The notes: a model not told the origin generated them from the letters alone. A DNA stretch of 64,000 nucleotides from Brachycybe producta (GCA_036925085.1 JAUPFP010000001.1:13541854-13605853), one strand, 5' to 3'. Shown: positions 1 through 10,844, counted from the first letter of the stretch. Numbers and translations are program-made.

Positions 1-227
1 GACCCAACCCTTATCTCTTGGAAGCCATTTTGCAACAAATCGAATCAGTAACCAATTTTGTAGTTTGGGAAGTTTCAACCACACCACGACATTCGGAAGT
101 TTATTCTTTTAACAAAAGAAATCTGTCATACTGCAATAAGTTGGATGATCATCATCAGCAAACTGCGGAAGAAACACACCAAAAGAATTGGGACCGGAGC
201 AATTTGTCAGAAAATCACCAAGAAATC

Positions 228-290
228 GTAAGTTCTGAAAGAGGTGGTGGTTATCCCCCTCTAACGAAACTTTCTCTCCCCCCATTTTAG
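228..290 (+). other. candidate 63-bp spliceosomal intron upstream of the first ORF
   Basis: A GTAAGT donor at 228 is followed by a CTAAC branch-like site near 261, a pyrimidine-rich tract and a TTAG acceptor ending at 290. Nine bases later the ATG of the next ORF begins (299). All intron elements are present in the right order and the length suits a short invertebrate intron. If real, ORF 299-1480 would be made from a spliced mRNA. This is inference from motifs only. Confidence 0.45.
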
Positions 291-298
291 AACTGACC

Positions 299-1480
299 AT
301 GCCGAAATACACTAGAGGCACGTGGAGGGGCCGCCATCGTCACCCTAATGGCTCCTCCAGTGAAGAAGAACCTATGGAGGTGGGTGGTGAAAAGGCGGGG
401 GCCGCCCCACCACCCACTAAGACTACTGAAACTCCAACAACTGTGCAGGCCCAGGCGGGGACTGCTAGTGAGCCTGCCAGCAGACCTCTATCACCGGAAG
501 TGGATCCTAGCAAGCATAGACGCCACTCTGTGCCGGAGAACTTTCACCGGCGTGGAGAGAAGCGTCTCAAGTCATTGCTCAGATGCCCAGCCAACGTGGG
601 TCGCGAGGGAAAACCAGATACACCCACTCTTCTGGTTCCCCTCACTGCCGCCAACTCAAAGCACTGGGCTGAGGATCGTGAAGACCAAATCGATGTCTCT
701 ACCATGCCCCTGGGACCGCCCAAGGACTACTGGAGGAGTCTGGCCCCTGGCAAGATGATTCCAGGAGGAGCTGAACCCTGGGGGAAGAAATCATCCGGAC
801 CGTTACCACCGACCGCCGCCGAGACCGAACAAAAACGACTAGAAAACGAACGACACCTCAGGATGCAAGAAAGGACCAACGCCGAAGGTAAGAGGAATAA
901 ACGATACCTTCAGTTGGCCTGTCTCCGACTGGCTGAGCTGGGATTGCCATACACGGCCCCGCTTCCCCAGGAAGAGATCAACAGGATCGAGGCCCTTCTT
1001 GCTGCAGAGGAGCAACAGGCTGCGGAGACCGTGGCTGACCGCTCCTTACCTCCAACACCACCTCCGTCAACTTCTCCACCAACCACCGGACCAACTCCGC
1101 CAGCACCCCAGCAAGGGGCCATTCTGAAATCAAAAGAGCCGCCACCTAAAGAACGACCCCCTGAGGACCATCACAAATCCAAGAGGGACTCTTCCCCGAG
1201 GCGGCACCGCTCTCCGCCACGTCACCACAGCCACCACCATCAGGGTCACCGGGAGTTCCACCGTCGGCCACAAGACCTCCGCCATCAACTCAAGGCTAGG
1301 ACCCAAGTAGGCCACCCGGCAGCCCGCCCGCTGATGGAGGTACCCGTACCAAAACCCGAACCGATGCCGACACCTCCGCCCACGAAGATCACTACCACTA
1401 CGCCATCACCTGTCTCCACTGAGGGAATATTTCCTCTCCCAACAGAAAAAGATGACGGACCTTGTTTTGGACTTCGCTAG
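299..1480 (+). CDS. unrecognised charged, Pro/Arg/His-rich protein (retroelement ORF X1-like)
   Basis: Open frame of 393 codons. I do not recognise a domain. The protein is rich in Pro, Thr, Glu, Arg and His; a central segment around residues 185-250 is charged and likely helical, and residues about 280-325 form an RS/RH-rich basic stretch. Its GC-rich codon use differs from the AT-rich surroundings. The stop lies inside the start of the next ORF (29-bp overlap in another frame). This pair of ORFs, a long charged one followed by one containing an FLNNR motif, resembles the two extra ORFs after pol in the 45-58 kb retrotransposon. I therefore infer the 3' ORFs of a related Ty3/gypsy element, not a host gene. 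Confidence 0.4.
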   Translation: MPKYTRGTWRGRHRHPNGSSSEEEPMEVGGEKAGAAPPPTKTTETPTTVQAQAGTASEPASRPLSPEVDPSKHRRHSVPENFHRRGEKRLKSLLRCPANVGREGKPDTPTLLVPLTAANSKHWAEDREDQIDVSTMPLGPPKDYWRSLAPGKMIPGGAEPWGKKSSGPLPPTAAETEQKRLENERHLRMQERTNAEGKRNKRYLQLACLRLAELGLPYTAPLPQEEINRIEALLAAEEQQAAETVADRSLPPTPPPSTSPPTTGPTPPAPQQGAILKSKEPPPKERPPEDHHKSKRDSSPRRHRSPPRHHSHHHQGHREFHRRPQDLRHQLKARTQVGHPAARPLMEVPVPKPEPMPTPPPTKITTTTPSPVSTEGIFPLPTEKDDGPCFGLR

Positions 1481-2283
1481 GCGAGGGTGGGATCCTCGCA
1501 AGACATTGGGGATCCCTCCCCTTGAGGATCGACCACCTATATCGGCGAAGAGTCAGAAGAAGAAGCCCAGACAACGTGCTCGAGATATGGCCCGAGCAAC
1601 TCTGTTTCGGGCCCAACGTGCCCAGTCTGGAGATGCGGGGACCACGCCTCCTCCTTCCATCACCAACCCTCCAGTTGCAGATGCGGGGGCCGCGCTTGCA
1701 ACTCTTCCCGAGGACTCTCCTGCCACCACAACTACAACTCCTACCGCCCCTCCCGCGGTGACCGCCAGGAGGAAAACACCAATTTGCAGGCCACTCCGCC
1801 CGGAATCTCTACAGGAGAGGTTCCTTAACAACCGCTGGGCGTTATGGCAGGGACAAACGAAGATGACCCAGACCCTCTACATTGGACACTACGACCTGGA
1901 GGAGGGGTTCCCACACCTGGAACTCCTTGAAAAGGAGCGGTACATCGTCAATATGACACGGGACTCAGCCCTCTTCTCCGCCATCGTGATGCCCCGGCGT
2001 GTTCCAGTTCGCCGGGGACTTACTCACCACTGCGCTCCAGGCCGTAATGAGGTCTTTCTTCAACACCATGTTCGGGACGCCAGCCGAGGGGACCTACAAA
2101 GTCAGCCGCAGTTACCTTCGCGGGGCTCAGCCCAACCACCAAGCGGCCATCATGTTCGACGGAGTTCTGGAAACCCTCTACGAACGACCCCCGGCCCGGG
2201 CCACCCAGTCCAACCAGGAGATCCACCAGGGGTTATTCAACGACTTGCAGGGCCATGTTGACGGATGGATCGTTACCACTTAG
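1452..2283 (+). pseudogene. second retroelement ORF (FLNNR-motif protein), broken by one frameshift
   Basis: The frame starting at 1452 is open to 2261, but from about 1990 the sensible protein continues in another frame (about 1999-2283, with a hydrophobic and acidic C-terminal domain). A one-base shift near 1990-2000 therefore separates the two halves. The N-terminal third is basic and low-complexity; an FLNNR motif precedes the C-terminal domain. The minus-strand ORF at 45869-46792 has FLNNR at a comparable place and a C-terminal domain with similar spacing of hydrophobic, AA-D-L and Arg positions. Homology is my inference. No known domain was recognised; function unknown. Confidence 0.4.
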
Positions 2284-2937
2284 GATGGGCAGCAGCCGTG
2301 ATGTGTGCTTTCGCTCATCGCCTCACCTTTTCGGGACTATTTGTTCTCTCGCGACGGACTACTCGCGGGTCATTCGAAAAAAAAATAAAAAAAAATAATA
2401 ATAATAAAAAAAAATATATATATATCATCATTCTGTTTTTTGTGTGTGATAAGTTATTTGCGAGGGACTACTCGCGGAACAATAATTCATTTACCCCGTT
2501 GGGTTTTCTTTTGATCTTCTATATGTTTATTCTCCACTTATATTTGTTTTTTTTTAATTATTTTTTTAACCCGTTGGGTTTTGTGCTCTTTTGCCCCGTT
2601 GGGCTTGGGTTTTGTTGTATTCTTTTCCTAGACTTTCGTATGCTCACCTCTACCCCGTTGGGTTTTGCGTTTTGTTACCCCGTTGGGTTTTCTTTTCGTT
2701 TTTATTTATCCCCCTCGTTTCGGGGATACTCGTTTCCATTTTTCATTTTGTTGCCATTATTTTTGACTTGTTGAAGGGGTGGCTGATACAAACTGTATCA
2801 ACCTCTCTTTCAACATGCATGTACTCATTAGTGACATGTCGAACCACTGGACCACTTCTCTAGAACTGCAGTCTGTGGCATGCCTCCCGACTCTGAAGCA
2901 CAAGGACGTACTTCACGCCAAGTTGGGGTGTATGTAA
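2284..2937. repeat. 3' flank of the ORF pair with a dispersed CCCCGTTGGG motif
   Basis: No gene is visible. An A/AT-rich tract lies at about 2379-2425. The motif (A/T)CCCCGTTGGGTTTT, or close variants, occurs five times between 2490 and 2695. Two ACTACTCGCGG copies (about 2358 and 2467) and a CCCTCGTTTCGGGG hairpin near 2712 are also present. The block ends near 2937 where Polinton capsid sequence begins abruptly. It could be the 3' UTR or LTR of the element encoding the two ORFs, but I see no second LTR copy in the window. Confidence 0.35.
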
Positions 2938-3964
2938 CGCCATAATACTTAGGACTTGCTAAAAATAATTGTTGATATAGTCGAGCATATTCTTCTTTTG
3001 AGAAATCAGACTGAAGACGAATTAAAGGAAGACTACCATCAACTTGTAGCTCAATAAAACTGAAATGTTTGTGAACAAAATTATATGGATTTTTCTTTAT
3101 GTTTCCTGCTCTGGCACAAAACTTGATAAAATTCCATTACACACATTGATATCATGACCTCCAGAAGCAATGCTAAAGAAATTGCATTTTGTATGATTTA
3201 TGGGATATTTAAAGGTTGACTTTAATGAGCTTTCAATGTGTGCTTGTACATGTGCAGGATTAGGACGTACTTTTGAACATAAAGGGTTGCAGAGCGAATT
3301 TCAACTTTATAGTAGTTAGGGTCACCATCTGGTTTCAATAACAAAATGAATATTTTTGACGAATTAGTTTTATACTTAAATAAAGTCCATTAGGTAGCTT
3401 TTTCTTGCTGAAAAATGTCAGAATCAAGTTTACCAATCAAGTCCATTATTGAACTTTCTTGACATCATTCATATTTAACCAATAAACCATCACTTTTATG
3501 TGCTTTTGTTGGATCTCTATCGGTGAATGCTGATACTTTATTTTTGTAAAACATTTCTGATGAGAGGTAAGGTTTTCCATCAATACTTCCATATTACAGT
3601 AGGGTTCATAAATAAGATTTGTAGCCATAATTGTGATCTGTTGTGATGATTGTACCACGAAGTGTAACAACGAGTGGAGAAATCCATTTAATGGACTCAC
3701 TTTGCAATTGTCATCCAATACATTTCCATTATGTTTTCTAATTCTGGCTTTCACATTGAGAAAAATATCAGATGGATGAATGTATTCATCTGAGTTTCCT
3801 AATATGTTAAAATCATTGGTATTCTGATCTTCAATGCTATTGACAGGGTGATATTCTTTAACACAGGCATCTAACATTGTTGTTTGTGTATATGGAATTG
3901 ATGGAAGATGTAGTTCAGACTTCATTGCAGGATCAGATTCATAATGAACTAAATAACCACTCAT
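2938..3964 (-). pseudogene. Polinton major capsid protein, decayed second copy
   Basis: The frame 3964-3446 begins with the same N-terminus as the intact capsid gene at 17482-18798: both share the segments YHP(V/I)NSIEDQNT and DPSDIFL (here HPSDIFL). Below 3446 the reading frame is lost, but DNA similarity to the capsid gene continues to about 2938, where it stops. Frameshifts and deletions are scattered throughout. It is a dead copy of a double jelly-roll capsid gene from a second Polinton. Its order with the next two remnants (capsid, small basic protein, minor capsid, all minus strand) matches the large Polinton. Confidence 0.8.
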
Positions 3965-4215
3965 TTTTTATGCAAACAAATTTTGCAGATGATAAGTTTT
4001 TGTTCTTTTTGATGGGAGCAGCTCTTTTTCGTCTTTCTTTCGGCTTTGATGAAGCTCTAGTTTTTTTTTTTTTACTTGTGTGACTCTTTTTATTATGCCA
4101 TTTGCACTTGCCACCACCAGCCATTGTCTTCAGCACATTTGATTCCAGTTTCTAATCCACGTTTTTTATGGCACTTCCGGCACTTTCTCCTGCCGCTATG
4201 TCTGAAATTACATTT
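3965..4215 (-). pseudogene. small basic virion protein of Polinton, decayed second copy
   Basis: Reading leftward from about 4215 the segments LKTGENVISDI and, after a stop, LKTMAGG followed by a Lys/Arg-rich tail can be read. They match the equivalent gene at 18801-19262 in sequence and position. The MAGG-G site fits the adenovirus-protease cleavage consensus (M/I/L)xGG-x, as does MTGG-S in the other copy. Stops and shifts show the gene is dead. Confidence 0.65.
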
Positions 4216-4324
4216 TCACCAGTTTTTAGTGAATTAGACAACCAAAAACAACACCTGTATATTTTGTATATGTTCACGGTTTACTCTCTTGTAATGGAGA
4301 CGGTTGAAAGTATGTGTGATACAT

Positions 4325-4900
4325 TTATATGACTCTGATGTAAACATCAGAGTCATATAAATGTATCACACATAACAAGTACAGTACATCAACAACATGC
4401 TGATATTCTATACAGTCCACATGCACAAAAAAGTAATTCACATTTGTTTGAAAATCTTGGGTATATTGTGCTAGAAAGTTTTTTGTGTTTTTCAATGAGT
4501 TAACAATTTCGTCCTCATTATAACCTAACACGCGTTGTAATGTCTTTGAAAATTTAACATTTAGTTTGAGGGAGCTTTAAGGTCTATTTTTGATAATGCA
4601 TTTCTGAAAAAAGCTCCAGTTTTAGTACTCAATCTAGGGTTTATTATGTGTTCTTTTATTTTAAGAAGTTTTTCATGATTGTTTTTTAAATCACTTTTTG
4701 TAGTGTGAGACTGTTTCATTAAGTCATAGTTACATTTTTCATTTTTTTCTGTTAACTTTTTCAATTGTCACTTCAATGTATCTCCTTTCTTCAATGTCAG
4801 CATTATTCTCTGCAAAGTCTTTATTGCATTTGTCACGTTTATCTTTTTCTTTTTTTCTTCATTCTTCAGCTTATTTTTATGTTCCATTATGTTTCCAACA
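4325..4900 (-). pseudogene. minor capsid protein of Polinton, decayed second copy (coiled coil and C-terminal domain)
   Basis: Two open pieces (4764-4561 and 4531-4325) correspond to the coiled-coil end, a shared NPRL segment, and the C-terminal domain of the minor capsid gene at 19264-20573. A shared VH(I/V)DCIEYQ segment marks the C-terminal domain. Sequence upstream to about 4900 is Lys/Glu-rich and reads as further coiled coil. The gene is disrupted. Further left-to-right sequence to 5193 may hold its N-terminal part, but I cannot read it reliably. Confidence 0.6.
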
Positions 4901-5765
4901 TTCTGAATAAATTGTCAATTGTCTTTCAAAATTTTTTTAATCTTTTAAGGCTTTTGCCATTTTTAAAATTAGGCTTTTTAAAAAAGAACATTTGTTTAAT
5001 TGTTATTTCCAATAAAACGGAAGTACCTGTCAATATACAACTACTGCAATATTCTGTATATCCACAAATTATTCATTTCCTGAATTCCTCTATGCCACTC
5101 CTCAATCTCCTTCAGCTTCATTTCTGTCCAAAGTTGTTTTGCTACAACTACTGCTGCCATCTCCTCATCTGTTCTCCTTGTCCTTGTCCTTGTCCCTACT
5201 AGAAATTTTCTGCAGAATTTCTACAGGATTCTCCATTTTTTCAGGAGCAGTCTACAAATTTCTGCAGAAATTTTGCAGGGTAACTGCAGTTAGACATTAT
5301 CATTAATTTAGATTTATTTTTATCTGCAGAGTTTCTGAAGAATACTACAGAAAGCAGTCACTTATAAGTGAAATAATTTAGGAACTGATTATTTTCTTTA
5401 TCACTTCAATTCCAGTATTACAAAACTTATTTAATAGTGAATTATAATTACATAAGTGGTATTTTTTAAAATGTAAATGGTAACAATTAATCTCTTTCAT
5501 ATTTGTTTGGTAATGGAATTAAATACAATTGTTCAGAAATTTTGGTAGATATATATTTTTTTGTGATTTTAGAGGCACGGAAGGCAACGATATCATTAAT
5601 AAAGCTGTTTTCAACAATAATAATACCAGAACACAATTTTCCTATGTCTTTATCTTTTTTTTGTATTCTGACACCTTAAGCACTTTCCCAATTATAATTA
5701 CCTCATTAAAAATAATTAGTTATTTTGTAATTTCAACAAATTTATCAAAAGCATTAACAAAACAG

Positions 5766-6547
5766 TGTGGCAACCTGGTCTGCCCCAATTTTAATTTTGA
5801 TGGAGCAGACGAATTTCCCTATGGTGGTCTGCCTGACAGCTACAGTAGGCTGTTGGGTCAGACGCCATTTTGGTGCCAGCAGACCTCTCACCAGGAAGTC
5901 TATGGGTGAGAGGTCAGAAGTGACCTCTGTCCCCTCCAGGTGGAGTTGCCTGGAGGTTTCCTGTGGCCTAGTCAACCACAGGATCTGGGCAGTTGGTTGT
6001 AGGCTGTGAGCTTGACTAGACCTGTAGGTGGAGGTCAGGTAGACCTCCACTAGCCAGTACATCTGAATCATCTCTTTGTTTGCCTTGTGGCTTTTTGGCC
6101 TGTATAAAGTGCCTTAGGCTGGTCAATCGGACCAGCCCTTTGCTTGTAAATATCAACAATGTTGTCCAACGTCGTAAGTGTAATTAAAACACTTCTTTTA
6201 ATCGTCACTTACTGTGTCCGTGTCATTTCTTTGGGGAAGTACCACGGAGGGTGGGTTGTCCGGTTGGGGCCAACACCACCATCTTTTACCGTCTTGTTTC
6301 GGCCGGTACTTGTGTTGGCTCGCGGTAGAACAACGGTTCTACCGCGATATTCTCGGCGTGGCGGCGTGGTTTTTCGTCGTGTCTGTCGTGGGTGGCTCCT
6401 GGAGCCGGCACATCCCGAGGGGAACACCGTGTGGAGGCGGCTACGGGTACGGTCCCGTCACCGTAAAGAGCCGGTTGACGGTAAGTTTTTGCGTCAGTTT
6501 AGCCATTAATTTACCGGGGTATTGTAGCGGTCCGGCGGGACGTTACA
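5766..6547 (+). mobile_element. solo LTR, Ty3/gypsy family B, with 4-bp target duplication
   Basis: Begins TGTGGCAACCTGG and ends GGACGTTACA. It is flanked by ACAG at 5762-5765 and again at 6548-6551, a perfect 4-bp target duplication. It matches the copies at 55011-55800 and 38564-39296 along its length. No internal retrotransposon sequence is attached, so it arose by LTR-LTR recombination after insertion into the CACTA-like element. Confidence 0.9.
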
Positions 6548-6605
6548 ACAGTCAACTTTCCTGAAACAGCCAAGTAATTTGTTGTTGTTAAAAGGTTGTC
6601 ATTGT

Positions 6606-7933
6606 TTACCATTCACTTATATAAATAACATTTTGACAAAACACTAAAATTTGGAAACAATTTTCGAACTTCAGTTGCTTCAATTTGTGATAGATGCACA
6701 ACAATTTCAAAATACAACATTTCAGAGCTTTTTTTTTTGCTGTCTGTAACAGTGAATGATAGACATATGCAGACAAAATCTGTTTTGGCACGCCTTTTGT
6801 TCCATGAAAAAGTTACAATGTTACAAAGTTACAATGGCATGTACAAATAGAAGCCAATGTTTGAAAAAGTTTCTCGGCATTAAGTTCAAAAGCAAAACTG
6901 GTGAAATTAAGAAAAATGTTCTCCACTCACAAGCTTTCCAATATGCTCGCTCCTTTACTGACCTAGGTGTTCTGGTGATTTCTTTAGTCACTTTTGTTTT
7001 CTTAAGTCTCGAATCTATTTCTTTGATTGACTTTCTTGTGTTTTGTCGAACCATAGAAAAACAAAGTGTCTACAAACACCTAAAAGTGCACAATGCATAT
7101 AATCTGGAGAGAAGCTGTCAAGTAGATCAAAATCAGCTAATCTTGATAAACTAGATGGGCCTTTAATACCAAATACAGTTGTGCTTGTTTTAGCAGAAAT
7201 GGGAATATTTACTAGATAAACTCTAGCAAAGCCACGCCCACACTGAATATGCTGCCCCTTATGCAAACAAAATGAACATCCAAATTTTCCATTAAATTGT
7301 ACAAAATTTTGAACAAGAGCTCTAGCAGGTGAATCAGCAGTGCACAATACATTGAACACTTTTGTGTGCAAGACAGTATTCGAGTGCTTGTCTTTCCAAT
7401 GATAGCCATTTTTTGCTAGTTTTTTACATTCATCAACAAACGGCTTAAGAAAACATTCAGTCATTTCCAGTTTTGCATCACAAACCATAGCCCTGTAACC
7501 ATAATGTTACACTTTCTTTCTTTTGGTGGCAGCTCGTTAATTACACATTGAATTGGCCAAATATCATAACAAGCACTACAAAACAATGGTAACCCATCTG
7601 TGTTCCACAAAAGTGAAATATTTTGGAAATCTTGCAGTGCAAATAAATTTTTATACTTAATACCACTAGAAATATCTTTTATTTCTGTCCCTTCATTTAT
7701 ATCTAACATTTTATATTTTTTAATTTTTTCAAAACAATCTTCTTTTTCGAATTTTCGGCATAGTTGATGTTCAAGAGGAACATAAAGAAAAAACATCCTT
7801 GTTTTAGATTTTCTTGTTTGATAATTGCATGTCCACAATGTGGACATTTTCCCAGATATTCCCTACAGTCACGACAGTAAAAGTGGACTTCACAAATATT
7901 TTTAAAAAAACAAGATTTCATACAAGATTTCAA
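6606..7933 (-). pseudogene. tnp2-like (CACTA/EnSpm) transposase, decayed
   Basis: Reading leftward from 7933: a CRDC...CPHCG zinc-binding segment, an LWNTDGLPLF block (candidate first catalytic Asp of a DDE domain), a Cys/His-containing middle (GCSFCLHKGQ), an SPDYMHCALLGV block (candidate second Asp), then EITRTPRS...EWRTFFL. The last block recurs at 61059-60811, so it is a conserved part of this transposase family. At least two frameshifts (about 7700-7850 and 7050) and degenerate sequence below 6820 break it. It would have cut and pasted the surrounding element; it is now non-functional. Confidence 0.7.
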
Positions 7934-8049
7934 TACATCTAATGAAGTTTAAAACCTGATAAACATTTATTTTGAAACAAACTATAATAAGATTATTTTT
8001 GTAACTGCCTGCAAGGTTTACAGGTAAAAATTCCGGTGTAGAAAAAATA

Positions 8050-8642
8050 ATGATGAAATCCAATACAGTTGCTAAAAAGGATCTAACGGGGCTTTTGGCA
8101 GAATTTACAAACTGTCAAGCTGCTAGAAGTTCGATTCCATGTGATGATTGTCGAGCAGTTCGCAAGAAGATTATAGTACAAAAGATCGAAATTGAAGAAT
8201 TACAAAAACAACTTCATGAATTTCAAATGAAATTGATGAACATCAAAGAAAAATATCTCAAAGTAAAAATAATCGAATCGAAATGAAGAAAAAGCTCAAA
8301 GTTACAGAAGAATGCAGTGACAACGCTAATGAAGAACACAGCATCGCCATTGGTAATCTTGTTAAAGTTTCCCAAAATAAACTGAGTTTATGCTGTGCCA
8401 GTGACTACTCAAAATATGTTGGGGATCTGTTAGCAGTTGTATTTGGAAGGAAACAGTTAGCGACAGGATTGATTAAAGGTATCAAAAGAAAGTCAAGCGA
8501 TAAAAAAGTGTTGAATCCACAAATGATTGAAGATATTGAAAGCCATGTCAATCAAAAATTTCATAATACCCGACAAATTGTAAGAGCAGCCATTCATTCC
8601 AAACTGAATACTGAAAGTAAGCTGGCCTTGAAAGGTGTATAA
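8050..8642 (+). pseudogene. BEN-domain protein, coiled-coil N-terminus, split by one frameshift
   Basis: Two frames meet at an ATGA overlap at 8283: 8050-8286 (78 codons) and 8283-8642 (119 codons). The first has two C-x2-C-type cysteines (CDDC) and a long charged coiled coil; the second contains a BEN domain, with YVGDLLAVVFGRKQLA and later Asn/His/Arg-rich helices ending AIHSKLNTESKLA. BEN domains bind DNA and occur in chromatin regulators, viruses and transposons. It is divergently oriented to the transposase and inside the same terminal repeats, so I infer a second element-encoded protein. The overlap could be one gene with a frameshift or two coupled ORFs. Confidence 0.65.
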
Positions 8643-8852
8643 TGATCTGAAAATATCAATATGATTGATTGTTTTGATTTAGAAATACATTGAATTTAAG
8701 TCATTTTAATGTGTTCATTTGTATGATTTCATTTTTTGATTAAACAATTTTTTGATTAAAATTAGCTTTGAACTTTATGAATGTTTTATTTCAAACAAAT
8801 GGAATACGTGCATAACTAGAAACATACATTCATACGAAAATATCATATATGT

Positions 8853-8996
8853 ATTCCACAGATAAACTGCAAAACTATTCCACAGAAAAACTGCAGAAGT
8901 ATTCCACAGAAAAACTGCAGAAGTATTCCACAGAAAAACTGCAGAAGTATTCAACAGAAAAACTGCAGAAGTATTCCACAGAAAAACTGCAGAATA
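8853..8996. repeat. 24-bp tandem repeat, six copies, in the CACTA subterminal region
   Basis: Unit TATTCCACAGAAAAACTGCAGAAG is repeated six times (unit of 24 bp; first and last copies diverged). CTGCAGAA continues to recur irregularly to 9075. A multiple of three keeps spurious frames open on both strands. It fits the internal subterminal repeat of the CACTA-like element. Confidence 0.9.
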
Positions 8997-9089
8997 GAGG
9001 TGCCAAATTCTTGCAGAATGTCTGCAGATGTGTCTGCAGACATTCTGCACATTTTTTTATAGAATTTCTGCAGATTATTTCTAGCAGGG

Positions 9090-10088
9090 AAATCCACTGT
9101 TGATGCATTTTCTTGAGGCTAAAAATTCTGCACAAACCAATACAAAACCAACTCGAATAGAATATGTGAATACAAAGAAACTGGGTCAAGACAGTTTTTC
9201 TTTCTCTCCAGCAGTTTAATGTGTTATTTGTCTTTTGTGAACCACTAAAAATGGGTTATCCTTCCTGCTACGGCATAGAAATGACTCAATGTTACTCTAT
9301 GAGACATTGGAATGTGGTGTTCAAAATGAGCTCTATAGTAGTCTGTGGAAAAGTGGCATAGAAATAACTTTTCCTATACTACTACTCACCCACATTAAAA
9401 TATCTACCTACCTCTCTCATTCTCTATCTCTCTCCCTCTCCCTCTGGAATGCTCTGAAGTGGAACCCTCTGACATTGTGTCAGTGGTAACCATTATACCT
9501 TTATGTCAGTAGATGGCGTTTGCAATGGCAACAATGCTCTGACATTATGTCAGTGATAACTATCACAACCTTTTGCTGCTAAATGGTTGTACACATCTGT
9601 AAAGTAACTATTATAACTTTTAAACTCTAGATGGTGGCATACACCTTTTATATAATATCTAAATATATATTTATTTTAATGGTTAACATTCTAGGGCGGG
9701 TAACATCCCCTATTCATATAGGTTCCCGGGACTTATTGCAATAGACCTGTCTTATGAAAGGCATGTTTCTAGTGTTGGTAAGAAGGATGCAGAAAGGAAG
9801 CAAATTAGAAAAATATGGCCACTGCTTTCGTTTTTTTAAACTATAATTTGTGTTACACAAATTTAAATTTATGAAAAACCTATCCTATCAAACCGCATTG
9901 TAAATATGTTTAGTGTTAAATGGTTTCTACTGTACAGTACTTGTACAGTACTGTACTGTACTGTACTTCAATTACTTACTTGAAATGATGTAAATGTATT
10001 AAAATTTTACTTTCTCATTCTACCTCTCTTTATATCAATTGTATAAATCTACTTCTATATTGCATTGACTTTATATTTACAAACTGAA
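9090..10088. other. no gene; short palindromic and simple repeats
   Basis: I see no coding sequence. CTGACATTGTGTCAG and CTGACATTATGTCAG, near-palindromes, occur at about 9469 and 9540. A TCTCTC run is near 9415 and a CTGTACAGTA-type palindromic repeat lies at 9933-9966. Confidence 0.6.
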
Positions 10089-10563
10089 AAAGACCATTAC
10101 CTCCAGAAATATTTTTTTCAAAATGTTGTCAAGATTTACCCAACGATTGTCAAAACAATTTTTAAATTTAAAAAAGTCAATAAAACCAAAAAAACTTTTA
10201 AAAAAATGAAGTTACTTTTCATGAGTCACCAAACGACGCCATTTTAAATTTCCAAAAACGAAAGTCTCCTCCCCCTATTTTTGTGGCAAAGGTTGTCACC
10301 TCACATTTCCAGAATTCCTTAATCAAATACATGTATTCCCCCTATTCATATTCAACTCAATACAACCTTCCATGTGGAGCTGGTGACAACACATCAGAAT
10401 TCGAATAGAGGAGTAGACTTTAGGGGGGGGGGGAGTTTGTTGCCAATGTCTGTTGTTTGGTGGCGCATCTATCTAATAAAAGTTCATTTATATGAAGTCA
10501 AAACGATTAATTTTTAAATTATATTAATCACTTATTTTAAATTTTAAAAATCGTTTTGGTAAT
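10089..10563. mobile_element. MITE, left part, split by the Polinton insertion
   Basis: Begins AGACCATTACCTCCAGAAAT like the copies at 30335 and 34264. It is interrupted at 10563, and its right end resumes at 25727, on the far side of the Polinton. It serves as the pre-insertion target and proves the Polinton's boundaries. Confidence 0.85.
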
Positions 10564-10844
10564 AGTAGTATTGTAAAACTCATTTCTGAGGACAATTTCT
10601 CTATGGGATTTAACATTGAAAGACATTTCTGTGCCACCTCTATGGGAAACTTAATGTATTTTTTGTTTGCCCACATGCACTTGTGTTTTTGCAAATAATT
10701 CTCCAAGGTAAATGTCACAATAAAAACCTAGATCTAATCTTGATAAGAGATAATGTGGCGACATCCACTAGCAAACAAACACATGATCAATATTGTTCTA
10801 TCATGACCATTTTTTATTTGCAATTAGATATTAGTCATTAATAT
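10564..10844 (+). repeat. Polinton left terminal inverted repeat
   Basis: About 281 bp, matching the reverse complement of 25446-25726 nearly base for base, with scattered substitutions. The 6-bp duplication GGTAAT precedes it. Six-bp duplications and ends starting AG are characteristic of Polintons. Confidence 0.95.

Larger units (their letters stand above)
5194..9089. mobile_element. CACTA/EnSpm-like DNA transposon with a solo LTR inside
   Basis: The left end at 5194 (CCCTACTAGAAATTTTCTGC) and the reverse complement of the right end at 9089 (CCCTGCTAGAAATAATCTGC) match over roughly 30 bp, giving terminal inverted repeats. Both subterminal regions are packed with TCTGCAGAA-type motifs, as expected of CACTA subterminal repeats. 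Between them lie a tnp2-like transposase remnant (minus) and a BEN-domain ORF (plus). I could not find a convincing target duplication. A third similar terminus occurs at 63174. Confidence 0.6.

Noticed and set aside
2265-2774. 169-codon Phe/Tyr-rich plus-strand ORF
   Set aside because: Translation of T-rich non-coding DNA with the CCCCGTTGGG motif; no protein-like pattern.
4765-5202. 145-codon plus-strand ORF (Phe/Leu-rich)
   Set aside because: It is the complement of Lys/Glu-rich minor-capsid coiled-coil sequence on the other strand.
8853-8996. CRISPR-like array
   Set aside because: The 24-bp units abut with no spacers and the genome is eukaryotic; it is a tandem repeat.
8775-9189. ORFs on both strands over the 24-bp repeat
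   Set aside because: Low-complexity translations of a tandem repeat.
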